NCBI RefSeq assembly: GCF_006717145.1 | Contig: NZ_VFQF01000002.1 | Span: forward strand, 1,532,237-1,596,236 | Reading direction: 5' to 3' | DNA: 64,000 nt | From: Humibacillus xanthopallidus | GTDB taxonomy: Bacteria > Actinomycetota > Actinomycetes > Actinomycetales > Dermatophilaceae | In this document: positions 1 through 7,692 of the stretch, in pieces | Numbering within the stretch: the stretch's first letter is position 1 | Layout of the letters: every line of letters begins with the position of its first letter | The notes under the pieces: model-generated | Database searches by the model: none | What the model was told of the DNA's origin: nothing | Seen by the model: only the letters and a program-made list of their open reading frames with translations | Position numbers and translations under genes: made by a program

Positions 1-1791
1 CGGTCCGTGCGTGTCTCCGCCGGTGCCGCCCGAGCCGCCTCCGGCCTCACGGGCGCGGTCGGCCTCCTCGAGGATTCCGCGCAGCACCGCGTCGAGGTCG
101 CTGGCCTGAGATCCTTCGATCCCTTCGACGCCCGCTGCCTCCGAGCCGGCGATCGACCCGGCCGCAGCGCCGGACCCGCCCGTGGCCCGCTGGACGTAGC
201 CGATGGGGTCGTCGAGGTCGGCAGCCGTCGGCGCGAGGTCGGGGTGGGCCCAGCGGCTGTCGCGCAGGTCGGCGCCACCGGCGTTCTCCAGCGCGGCCCA
301 GAGGTTGGCCGCGTCACGCAGCCGGCGCGGGCTGAGGTCGAGCCCCACGAGGCCGGCGAAGGTCTTCTGCGCGGCCCCGCCGACCCGCCGACGACGGATC
401 GTCTCGGCCAGGGCCGCGGACTGGGGCAGGTGCGAGGCGGTGGCGCGGTCGCTCACGTGGTCGACCCAGCCCTCCGCGAGGGCGAGCAGGGTCTCGAGGC
501 GGGCGAGGGCCGCCTGCTGCGCCGGCGTCGGGTGCGGGCGGAAGAGGTTGCCCTGGAGGGCGCCGCGCAGGGCCTCGGGGTCGGAGGCGTCGATCGTCGT
601 GAGGGCCGACTCGATGGCCTCGGTGTCGATGGTGATGTTGCGGGCGTAGTCGTCCACCGCCGAGAGCAGCTGGGGCCCGAGCCACGGCACCTCGGAGAAG
701 AGGCGCACACGAGCCGCCTCGCGCACCGCGAGGTAGAGCCGCACCTGGGGCAGGTCGATCTCGAGCGACTCCGCCAGGGCGGCGACGTTGCCCGGCAGGA
801 GCGCCACGAGGCCCGGCTCGGTGAGGGGCAGCCCGACCTCGGTGCCGCCGACGACCTCGGTCGCGAGCGTGCCGACGGCCTGGCCGAGCTGGGCCGAGAA
901 CATCTGCCGGCTGAGGTTGCCGAGCATCGGGGCCCACTGCTCCACCATGGCGCGCGGGTCGAATCCCTCGGGCATGCCGGGGGGCAGGGCCTCGCCGAAG
1001 GCCTCAGGACCGAGCTCGCCCATCTGCTTGCGCAGCGCGTCCGACGTCGCCGCCGTGACACCGTCGCTCACCGGCTCGATGAGCTCGAACCAGCGCGGCA
1101 TCGTCGCCTCGACCCACTCGGCCCGCGAGAGGCCGGTCGCGCGCCAGGCCGGGGCGGCAAGGGTGGTCTGCTCGTCGAGCCAGAGGGTGGCGACGGCGAC
1201 GGCGTCGGCGACGGCCCGCGCCGCGGCCGGGTCGTGCACGTCGTTGCCCTCGCTCGCGAGCACGTGCTTGCGCGCGACGTCCGTCGCGAGGTCGCGCGAG
1301 CCCGTCGGGGTCTGCTGTGCCTGCATGAAGGTGCCCAGCTGGGCGCGCATCGCGGCCTGCGTGGCGGGGTCCGTCGGGTCGACGCCCATGCTGCGCATCA
1401 CCTCGGCGAGCTCCGGGTTGTTCGCCGCCTCGCCGAGCACCTGCTCGAGCATCGCACCGAGGTCACCGCCGCCGAAGCCGCCGGGCCCACCGGCGCCACC
1501 GAAACCGCCGAAGCCACCCGGCCCACCGAGCCCTGAGAGGCCGGCGAAGGGGTCGGTCCCGCTGTCGCGGCTGCCGCCACGCAGCGGCAATCCGAATGGG
1601 GAGTCCATGGGGTTGCGGCGCGTGACGTCCTCACCGGACCCGAGTCCTGAGTCGTCGCCCGCGCTGTCGCTGGTGCTGTCGCCCGTGCCTGTGCTGGCGC
1701 CGTCACCGGCACCGCTGCCGACCTCGTTGCCGGTCTCGTCCTCGGGGCGCTGCTCGCCCTCGTTGCCGTCGGGTCCGCGGTCGTCCGCCAT
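1..1791 (-). CDS. DUF2342 / zincin-like zinc-dependent metalloprotease family protein (partial)
   Basis: Open frame of 597 codons from ATG at 1791 running off the left window edge with no stop, so the C-terminus is missing. The N-terminal ~60 residues are acidic and Ser/Gly/Asp rich, then a Gly-Phe-rich stretch (about residues 85-109), then a long helical domain with segments such as VARKHVLASEG and EGWVDHVSD (about residue 440). This matches the actinobacterial DUF2342 family, annotated as putative zinc-dependent metalloproteases or F420-biosynthesis-associated proteins. The exact substrate is unknown. GGATGAG lies just upstream of the ATG as a possible ribosome site. The gene is divergent from moaE. 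The family call is fairly sure; enzymatic activity is not shown by the sequence. Confidence 0.75.
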   Translation of the reverse strand, partial: MADDRGPDGNEGEQRPEDETGNEVGSGAGDGASTGTGDSTSDSAGDDSGLGSGEDVTRRNPMDSPFGLPLRGGSRDSGTDPFAGLSGLGGPGGFGGFGGAGGPGGFGGGDLGAMLEQVLGEAANNPELAEVMRSMGVDPTDPATQAAMRAQLGTFMQAQQTPTGSRDLATDVARKHVLASEGNDVHDPAAARAVADAVAVATLWLDEQTTLAAPAWRATGLSRAEWVEATMPRWFELIEPVSDGVTAATSDALRKQMGELGPEAFGEALPPGMPEGFDPRAMVEQWAPMLGNLSRQMFSAQLGQAVGTLATEVVGGTEVGLPLTEPGLVALLPGNVAALAESLEIDLPQVRLYLAVREAARVRLFSEVPWLGPQLLSAVDDYARNITIDTEAIESALTTIDASDPEALRGALQGNLFRPHPTPAQQAALARLETLLALAEGWVDHVSDRATASHLPQSAALAETIRRRRVGGAAQKTFAGLVGLDLSPRRLRDAANLWAALENAGGADLRDSRWAHPDLAPTAADLDDPIGYVQRATGGSGAAAGSIAGSEAAGVEGIEGSQASDLDAVLRGILEEADRAREAGGGSGGTGGDTHGP

Positions 1792-1932
1792 GTCAGCTCA
1801 TCCCCACTCACCAGGTGTCGTCGTCCTACCACCAAGACAACCACGGATCCGGCCCGTTGGTTCCCGCGTCCGCGTGGGGTGAGCGTGACCGGAGCGTGAC
1901 GTCACCGCACAGCGGTTGCTGGGTCCGCGGCA

Positions 1933-1938
1933 TACGAT
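1933..1938 (+). promoter_or_regulatory. -10 box of moaE, leaderless spacing
   Basis: TACGAT ends 7 nt before the GTG at 1946, which puts transcription start on or next to the start codon. The box overlaps a CGGCATAC octamer (1928-1935). Confidence 0.55.
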
Positions 1939-1945
1939 GCTCGTC

Positions 1946-2389
1946 GTGACCGTCGCCCTGGCCGAGATCCGCGAGACACCCCTGTCGGTCGACGAGGTGC
2001 TCGCGAGCGTCACCCACCCGCAGGCCGGCGGCACGTGCCTCTTCGTCGGCACGGTGCGCGACCACGACGGACACGGCGACGGGCCGGACGACGGCAACCG
2101 CGGCGTCAGCCACCTCGACTACTCCGCGCACCCGCAGGCGGGCGACGTCGCCCGCGCGCTGGCCGACCGGCTCGCGGCGGAGGGCCGCGTCGTGCGCATC
2201 GCGGTCGTGCACCGTGTCGGCCACCTCGAGGTCGGCGACCTCGCCGTCGTCTGCGGGGTGAGTGCCGCCCACCGAGCCGAGGCCTTCGAGGTGTGCCGGG
2301 CGCTCATCGACGAGTTCAAGGCGACCGTGCCGATCTGGAAGCACCAGCAGTTCGCCGACGGCGGCGACGAGTGGGTGGGCCTGCCGTGA
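1946..2389 (+). CDS. moaE: Molybdopterin synthase catalytic subunit MoaE
   Basis: 147 residues, the usual MoaE size. MoaE, with thiocarboxylated MoaD, converts precursor Z (cPMP) to molybdopterin in the cytoplasm. Seen: the GGTCLFVGTVRDHD segment near the start, YSAHPQAG, VVHRVGHLEVGD, and the C-terminal FKATVPIWKHQ motif with the two conserved catalytic lysines. ATG at 1937 and an earlier start at 1916 are in frame, but GTG 1946 fits the -10 box and the expected N-terminus. No moaD or other moa gene is adjacent. The stop overlaps the start of the next gene by 4 nt (GTGA), so the two are probably co-translated. A molybdoenzyme lies 5 kb downstream at 7693-10062. Confidence 0.9.
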   Translation: MTVALAEIRETPLSVDEVLASVTHPQAGGTCLFVGTVRDHDGHGDGPDDGNRGVSHLDYSAHPQAGDVARALADRLAAEGRVVRIAVVHRVGHLEVGDLAVVCGVSAAHRAEAFEVCRALIDEFKATVPIWKHQQFADGGDEWVGLP

Positions 2390-3528
2390 AGACGATCAAG
2401 CGGGTGCCCGCCGCGGGCACCGACGAGCAGGCGTATGCCGCGTGGGACGACTCCGCCGACGGTTCGACCGGTCGCGGCCGGCTCACCCGCGGCAACAAGA
2501 TCACGCTGGGCCTCTTCTTCGCCTTCCTCGTGCTCATGGTGGCGGGCTCCCTCGTCAAGCTGCCGTATGCCGTGATGAGTCCGGGCCCCACCGTCAACAC
2601 CCTGGGCGACAGTCCCGGCACGACGAAGCCGATCATCACCGTCTCCGGCCTGCCGACGTATCCCACCGACGGCGCCCTGAAGTTCACGACGGTGCGCGTC
2701 GAGGGCGGGCCGGGCTACCCGGTCGACGTGTGGGACGTCCTGCAGGCCTGGGTCGACCCCTCGCGCGACGTCTTCCCCGTCGACGAGATCTTCGACCCGC
2801 AGGTGTCGCAGGAGCAGGTCGCCGAGGAGAACGCCGTCCAGATGGAGGGCTCGCAGGAGGAGGCGACGGCCGTCGCGCTGCGGGGTCTCGGCAAGGACGT
2901 GCCCACCCACGTCTCGGTCGCGGGCCTGGCCCCGACCTCCAAGGCGAAGGGGCTGCTCCAGGCCAAGGACCGCTTCGTCAAGGTCGGGGGGACCGACATC
3001 ACGACGGCCGAGAGCGTGCGCGCGGCCCTCCAGCAGGTCAAGCCGGGCGAGAAGGTCGCCGTCACGGTCGAGCGCGACGGCAAGGACGTCACCGTCGAGG
3101 TCCCGACGATCAAGGGCCAGGGCGGCCGCACCGCGCTCGGGGTCATCCTCGGCCTGACCCACGACTTCCCGGCGAAGGTGACGATCGACGCCGGCTCGGT
3201 CGGGGGACCCTCGGCGGGCCTGATGTTCGCGCTCGGCATCTACGACAAGCTGACGCCCGGCGCTCTCACCGGCAACCACCAGGTGGCGGGCACGGGCACC
3301 ATCGACGACGGCGGCAACGTCGGCCCGATCGGGGGCATCAAGCAGAAGCTCGCCGGGGCGCGCGCCGGTGGGGCGGAGTTCTTCCTCGCCCCCGCCGACA
3401 ACTGCAACGAGGTGGTCGGCAACATCCCGGACGGCCTCGAGGTCTTCAAGGTCAGCACCTTCGACGAGGGGCGCACCGCCGTCGAGGCGATCGCCAAGGG
3501 CCGCACCGGGTCGCTGCCCCGCTGCTGA
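2386..3528 (+). CDS. Membrane-anchored PDZ-Lon (S16) serine protease, YlbL family
   Basis: 380 residues from GTG 2386, which overlaps the moaE stop. One N-terminal transmembrane segment (about 38-58) places the rest outside the membrane. A PDZ-like domain (about 165-245) precedes a Lon-type proteolytic domain (about 255-370). The Ser-Lys dyad is visible: Ser276 in GGPSAGLM and Lys319 in GGIKQK. This is the YlbL/PDZ-S16 family common in actinobacteria and firmicutes, thought to degrade membrane or secreted proteins; substrates are unknown. There is no ATPase domain, so it is not a true Lon. Only 25 nt separate it from the convergent gene at 3554. Confidence 0.85.
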   Translation: MKTIKRVPAAGTDEQAYAAWDDSADGSTGRGRLTRGNKITLGLFFAFLVLMVAGSLVKLPYAVMSPGPTVNTLGDSPGTTKPIITVSGLPTYPTDGALKFTTVRVEGGPGYPVDVWDVLQAWVDPSRDVFPVDEIFDPQVSQEQVAEENAVQMEGSQEEATAVALRGLGKDVPTHVSVAGLAPTSKAKGLLQAKDRFVKVGGTDITTAESVRAALQQVKPGEKVAVTVERDGKDVTVEVPTIKGQGGRTALGVILGLTHDFPAKVTIDAGSVGGPSAGLMFALGIYDKLTPGALTGNHQVAGTGTIDDGGNVGPIGGIKQKLAGARAGGAEFFLAPADNCNEVVGNIPDGLEVFKVSTFDEGRTAVEAIAKGRTGSLPRC

Positions 3529-3553
3529 CGGGGGAGCCGCCGGGGTTGCCGGG

Positions 3554-4093
3554 TCAGTCCTCGAAGGTCGCCTGCAGGGCCGCCACGAGCCCTGGCGCGA
3601 TGTCGCGGCCGGTGGCCACGGCGTCGTCCGAGTCGTGCGCGCGCTGGCGCAGGAGGCAGATCGAGGTGCCGTCGCGCAGCACGGCGACGAGGAGGCGCAC
3701 GTCCTGACGATCGGGGTGGGCGGCGAGGTGGTCGACCGCCGCCTCCGGGCGCTCCGGCAGGTCGCGCTCGGCGTCCGGGGGCACGACCATGCGCTCGATC
3801 GCGAAGGCGCACCCGTCGACCTCCGGCGGCCACGCGAGGCGCCCGAGGAGCGTCTCGAGCGAGCTCGTCGCAGGCAGGCCCTCCTGCTCGATGGCGCTGA
3901 GGGCCCCCTCGGCCAGGTCGGAGGTGCCCATCTGCTCGCGCAGGTGCGGCTCGCGGGCCAGCAGGTCGGCGGTGCGCACGAGCGCGAAGAGCCGCGGTGG
4001 CTGGTCCCAGCCGCCGGCGGCGACGTGGCGCTCGGCGTCGAGGGCGGCGATGGCGAGGGGGTCGGCGACCGGCTGGACGTTCACGGCACCCAT
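3554..4093 (-). CDS. PPA1309 family protein
   Basis: 179 residues from ATG 4093; GTG 4084 and a GTG at 4123 are also in frame, and none has a convincing ribosome site. The sequence has the features of the actinobacterial PPA1309 family (DPLAIAALDAERHVAAGGWDQPPRLFALVRTADL split over its N-terminal third, and a C-terminal part rich in Asp/Arg with a single-Cys ICLLRQR segment). No transmembrane segment or catalytic motif is apparent, so it is probably cytosolic. Family members have no assigned function. It is convergent with the PDZ-Lon protease gene and divergent from the UPF0182 gene, a common neighbourhood in Micrococcales. Confidence 0.7.
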   Translation of the reverse strand: MGAVNVQPVADPLAIAALDAERHVAAGGWDQPPRLFALVRTADLLAREPHLREQMGTSDLAEGALSAIEQEGLPATSSLETLLGRLAWPPEVDGCAFAIERMVVPPDAERDLPERPEAAVDHLAAHPDRQDVRLLVAVLRDGTSICLLRQRAHDSDDAVATGRDIAPGLVAALQATFED

Positions 4094-4147
4094 GCTGCCG
4101 TATGCCGCCCGGCCGGGCCCCACGGCATACTCCCGCTCGTGCGTGGG

Positions 4148-4180
4148 CAGTCGTTGGTCAGTCGTCGGTCAGTCGTTGGT
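4148..4180 (+). repeat. Three tandem 11-bp direct repeats in the UPF0182 promoter region
   Basis: CAGTCGTTGGT, CAGTCGTCGGT and CAGTCGTTGGT follow one another without spacing. The period is close to one helical turn, and the array lies about 45-75 bp upstream of a TATGGT box (4224-4229). This suggests a cooperative binding site, but no regulator is identified. Confidence 0.6.
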
Positions 4181-4283
4181 CACGGTGCGGCATCGGCCCG
4201 CTCGGACACATAAGGAGCCGGGTTATGGTTGGCGCCAGGCGGCCCGGCCGCCCCCTCAGCCCGGCGACCACAAGGCACTCCAC

Positions 4284-7200
4284 GTGAGCGACAGCAACTT
4301 CGGCCCCCCACCGAGCAACTTCAACGACGACGACGGCAACGGTCCTCCGCGACGGGGCGACACCGCCATGCTGCCGCCCGCGCGCAAGCCGCTCGTCACG
4401 GCGCTCGTCGTCGCCGGTGTCCTCGTCGTCCTGCTCGGCATCGCGGCGCAGTTCTGGACCGAGGTGCTCTGGTACCAGTCGGTCAGCTTCTCCGGCGTCT
4501 TCAGCACGCAGATCATCACCAAGGTCCTGCTCGGCGTCATCGGCGGCCTGCTGACGGCCGCCGTCGTCTGGTCGAGCATCCACATCGCCTACCGCAACCG
4601 GCCGATCTACGCGCCGTCGCCCGACACCCAGGCGATGGAGCACTACCGCGAGCTCGTCGAGCCGATGCGTCGCACCGCGACGATCGCCGCTCCGCTCGCA
4701 ATCGGGCTCTTCGCCGGACTGTCCGCAGCGACCCAGTGGGACACCTTCCTGCTCTGGCGCAACAGCCAGCCCTTCGGCCAGACCGACCCGGAGTTCGGCC
4801 TCGACATCGGCTTCTTCGTTTTCGACCTGCCGTGGATCAACTTCGTCGTCGCCTTCCTCACGATGATCCTCGTCATCGGCTTCATCACCGCGGCCTTCAC
4901 GCACTACCTCTACGGCGGCATCGTCGCGGGTCAGAAGATGCGCTCGACCCAGGCGGCCAGGGTGCACCTGTCGGTCATCGCAGCCGTGCTCGTGCTCGTG
5001 CGCGCCGTGGCGTTCTGGATCGACCGCTACAACCTCGCGACGGCACAGTCGACGCGCATGACCGGTATCCAGTACACCGAGGCGCACGCCGTCATCCCGA
5101 CGAAGGGCATCCTCGCGATCGCGGCCGTCATGTGCGCCGGCATGTTCATCGCGACGATCTGGACCCGCTCGTGGCGGCTGCCGCTCGTCGGTGTCGCGGT
5201 GCTCGCCGTCATCGTCGTGGCCGTCGGCGGCATCTACCCGGCCCTCGTGCAGTCGCTCAAGGTCGGCCCGTCGGAGAAGTCGCTCGAGGTCCCCTACATC
5301 CAGCGCAACATCGACGCGACCCGGGCGGCCTACGGCTTCAACCAGATCAAGGTCGACTCCTACGACACCAACACCGTCGCGGCGCCCGGTCAGCTGCGCG
5401 GCGACGCGGCGACGGTGCCCGGCATCCGGCTCATCGACCCCAACGTCGTGAGCCCCACCTTCAAGCAGCTCGAGGCGAGCAAGGGCTACTACCAGTTCGC
5501 CGACGTGCTCGACGTCGACCGCTACACGATCGACGGCGTGCCCACCGACACCGTCATCGCCGCCCGCGAGCTCGACCTCGGCGGCGTGCCGGACGGGCAG
5601 CGCAACTGGCTCAACGACCACACCGTCTACACCCACGGCTACGGCGTCGTCGCGGCCAAGGGCAACACCCGTGAGGACGACGGCCGCCCGAGCTTCTTCG
5701 AGTCGCAGATCGGCACCGAGGGCAAGCTCGGCAAGTACGAGCCGCGCATCTACTTCGGCGAGCAGTCGCCGGAGTACTCCATCGTCGGCGGCGACAAGAA
5801 GGAGTTCGACTACCCGGACCCCGAGGGCACCGGGCAGATCACCTACACCTACCAGGGCACCGGTGGCGTCGAGCTCGACGCGGTCAAGCGGATGGCCTAC
5901 GCGATCAAGTACCGCGAGATCAACTTCCTGCTCTCCGACGCCGTCACCAACGACTCGCGCATCCTCGACCACCGCACGCCCCGCGACCGCGTCCAGCGGG
6001 TCGCTCCCTGGCTGACGCTCGACGGCAACGCCTACCCGGCGGTCGTCGACGGCCGCGTGCTGTGGATCCTCGACGGCTACACGACCTCGGCCAACTACCC
6101 CTACTCCGAGACCACGACGCTCGACCAGGCGACTGAAGACTCGGTCACGAGCGTGCGCCAGTCGGTGCGGGCCGTGCAGGCCGGCAAGGTCAACTACGTG
6201 CGCAACTCGGTCAAGGCCACGGTCGACGCCTACGACGGCACCGTGACGCTCTACCAGTGGGACGAGTCCGACCCCGTGCTCAAGGCCTGGATGTCGATCT
6301 TCCCCGACAGCGTCAAGCCGCTCGCCGACATCCCGGGCTCGCTCATGAAGCACCTGCGCTACCCGGAGGACCTCTTCAAGGTGCAGCGCCAGCTGCTCCA
6401 GAAGTACCACGACACCGACGCGGCCTCCTTCTACGGCGGCCAGAACTTCTGGCGGGTGCCGGACGACCCGACGCAGCAGGGCGTCGACCTGCTCCAGCCG
6501 CCCTACTACCTGTCGCTCGCCATGCCCGGCCAGGACGAGCCGGCGTTCTCGCTGACCTCGACGTTCATGCCTGTCGGTGACCGCAACGTGCTGACCGGCT
6601 TCCTCGCCGTCAACGGCGACGCCGGTAGCGAGACGGGCAAGAAGGCAGCCGGCTACGGCACGATCCGGCTGCTCGAGACGACAGGTGGCACGGTCAACGG
6701 CCCGGGCCAGGTCTACAACGACATGCGTAGCTCGGCGGTGTCGTCGAAGGATCCCGAGCTGCCCACGACCTTGGCGCAGTACATCGGCACGACGTCCAAC
6801 AACGGCAACGTCGTCATCTTCGGCAACCAGCTGACCCTGCCGGTCGGCGGTGGGCTGCTCTACGTCCAGCCGATCTACTCGCAGGCACGTTCGTCCTCGG
6901 GCACCTACCCGCGCCTCGTCGCGGTGGCCGTGGCCTTCGGCAACAAGATCGCGTGGGCCGGCTCGCTCGACGGGGCGCTCAACGACCTCTTCGGCGGCTC
7001 GTCGGGTGCATCTGCCGGTGACACGGGAACCAACACGCCCGCGACGCCGACACCGGGGTCGACGGGCTCGACGGGCTCCGGCGGCACCCCGACGACCTCG
7101 CCGACGCCGACGGGCACCTCGACCGCCACACCGGCGCCGGGGGCCACCCCGAACGCTGCGGCGCTCGCTCAGGCGCTCAAGGACGCTGAGGCCGCGTATG

Positions 7201-7331
7201 CCGAGGGCGAGGCCGCGCTGAAGCGTGGCGACTTCTCGGCCTACGGTGCCGCGCAGACAAAGCTCAAGGATGCCCTCAAGCGCGCGGTCGACGCCTCGCC
7301 GCAGGGCACCGCGACGACGAAGGCGCCCTGA
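4284..7331 (+). CDS. UPF0182 family large membrane protein
   Basis: 1015 residues from GTG 4284. Seven predicted transmembrane helices lie in the first third (about residues 35-56, 80-100, 134-148, 175-205, 225-243, 275-293 and 302-324). A long soluble domain follows, with conserved family segments such as NRPIYAPSPD, YIQRNIDATR and GYTTSANYPYSE. The tail is a Thr/Pro/Ser-rich linker (about 900-955) and a short charged helix (ALKDAEAAYAEGEAALKRGD). This architecture is that of UPF0182/COG1615, an actinobacterial envelope family of unknown function. It is likely anchored in the cytoplasmic membrane with the large domain outside. A TATGGT box at 4224-4229 gives a leader of about 50 nt. Confidence 0.88.
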   Translation: MSDSNFGPPPSNFNDDDGNGPPRRGDTAMLPPARKPLVTALVVAGVLVVLLGIAAQFWTEVLWYQSVSFSGVFSTQIITKVLLGVIGGLLTAAVVWSSIHIAYRNRPIYAPSPDTQAMEHYRELVEPMRRTATIAAPLAIGLFAGLSAATQWDTFLLWRNSQPFGQTDPEFGLDIGFFVFDLPWINFVVAFLTMILVIGFITAAFTHYLYGGIVAGQKMRSTQAARVHLSVIAAVLVLVRAVAFWIDRYNLATAQSTRMTGIQYTEAHAVIPTKGILAIAAVMCAGMFIATIWTRSWRLPLVGVAVLAVIVVAVGGIYPALVQSLKVGPSEKSLEVPYIQRNIDATRAAYGFNQIKVDSYDTNTVAAPGQLRGDAATVPGIRLIDPNVVSPTFKQLEASKGYYQFADVLDVDRYTIDGVPTDTVIAARELDLGGVPDGQRNWLNDHTVYTHGYGVVAAKGNTREDDGRPSFFESQIGTEGKLGKYEPRIYFGEQSPEYSIVGGDKKEFDYPDPEGTGQITYTYQGTGGVELDAVKRMAYAIKYREINFLLSDAVTNDSRILDHRTPRDRVQRVAPWLTLDGNAYPAVVDGRVLWILDGYTTSANYPYSETTTLDQATEDSVTSVRQSVRAVQAGKVNYVRNSVKATVDAYDGTVTLYQWDESDPVLKAWMSIFPDSVKPLADIPGSLMKHLRYPEDLFKVQRQLLQKYHDTDAASFYGGQNFWRVPDDPTQQGVDLLQPPYYLSLAMPGQDEPAFSLTSTFMPVGDRNVLTGFLAVNGDAGSETGKKAAGYGTIRLLETTGGTVNGPGQVYNDMRSSAVSSKDPELPTTLAQYIGTTSNNGNVVIFGNQLTLPVGGGLLYVQPIYSQARSSSGTYPRLVAVAVAFGNKIAWAGSLDGALNDLFGGSSGASAGDTGTNTPATPTPGSTGSTGSGGTPTTSPTPTGTSTATPAPGATPNAAALAQALKDAEAAYAEGEAALKRGDFSAYGAAQTKLKDALKRAVDASPQGTATTKAP

Positions 7332-7343
7332 CCCGAGCCGGGA

Positions 7344-7390
7344 GATCCCGTTGTGGCGGTGCATGGATCATGCACCGCCACAACGGGATC
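7344..7390 (+). terminator. Perfect 21-bp stem hairpin after the UPF0182 gene
   Basis: Inverted repeat with 21-bp arms (7344-7364 and 7370-7390) and a 5-nt loop, 13 nt past the stop codon. There is no T tract, as is common for actinobacterial terminators. The arms begin GATCCCGTTG. Confidence 0.75.
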
Positions 7391-7472
7391 CGTGCGTTCG
7401 GAGGTGTGTGCGGGCGTTGCGTCACCCCGATTTGGTGTCTGCGTCGGATTCGCGTAACGTTGCTCTTGCCGA

Positions 7473-7549
7473 CGCGGGGTGGAGCAGCTCGGTAGCTCGC
7501 CGGGCTCATAACCCGGAGGTCGCAGGTTCAAATCCTGCCCCCGCTACCA
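7473..7549 (+). tRNA. Initiator tRNA-fMet (CAT)
   Basis: 77 nt including an encoded CCA. The acceptor stem pairs 2-7 with 66-71, while C1 faces T72 unpaired, a hallmark of initiator tRNA. The anticodon stem carries the three G-C pairs typical of initiators around the loop CTCATAA. The T arm is GCAGG TTCAAAT CCTGC. The mismatch and the GGG/CCC stem distinguish it from elongator tRNA-Met. Confidence 0.95.
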
Positions 7550-7560
7550 ATCGCAAGGCA

Positions 7561-7600
7561 ACGACGAAGGGCCCCGGAGAGATCCGGGGCCCTTCGTCGT
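7561..7600 (+). terminator. 17-bp hairpin terminator after tRNA-fMet
   Basis: Perfect 17-bp stem (7561-7577 with 7584-7600) and a 6-nt loop AGAGAT, starting 11 nt after the tRNA. Confidence 0.85.
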
Positions 7601-7654
7601 TCGTGCCCACGGTCGTGCAGGTGGCGCAGACGTGCACGATGGTGCGGGTGACCG

Positions 7655-7680
7655 CCCGACAGCCACTCGGGGCTGTCGGG
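7655..7680 (-). terminator. 10-bp hairpin terminator after the molybdopterin oxidoreductase
   Basis: CCCGACAGCC and GGCTGTCGGG pair around ACTCGG, 12 nt beyond the stop codon of the minus-strand gene at 7693. Confidence 0.7.
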
Positions 7681-7692
7681 GCGGCAGGGGCG

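Noticed and set aside
7..1536. Plus-strand open frame of over 500 codons opposite the DUF2342 gene
   Set aside because: It is the GC-rich antisense shadow of a recognisable minus-strand protein; its translation is a low-complexity Arg/Gly/Ala sequence.
4158..7364. Minus-strand frame of 1068 codons opposite the UPF0182 gene
   Set aside because: Antisense shadow; the plus-strand product has clear membrane and family features, while the minus product is Arg/Asp/Val-rich without domain motifs.
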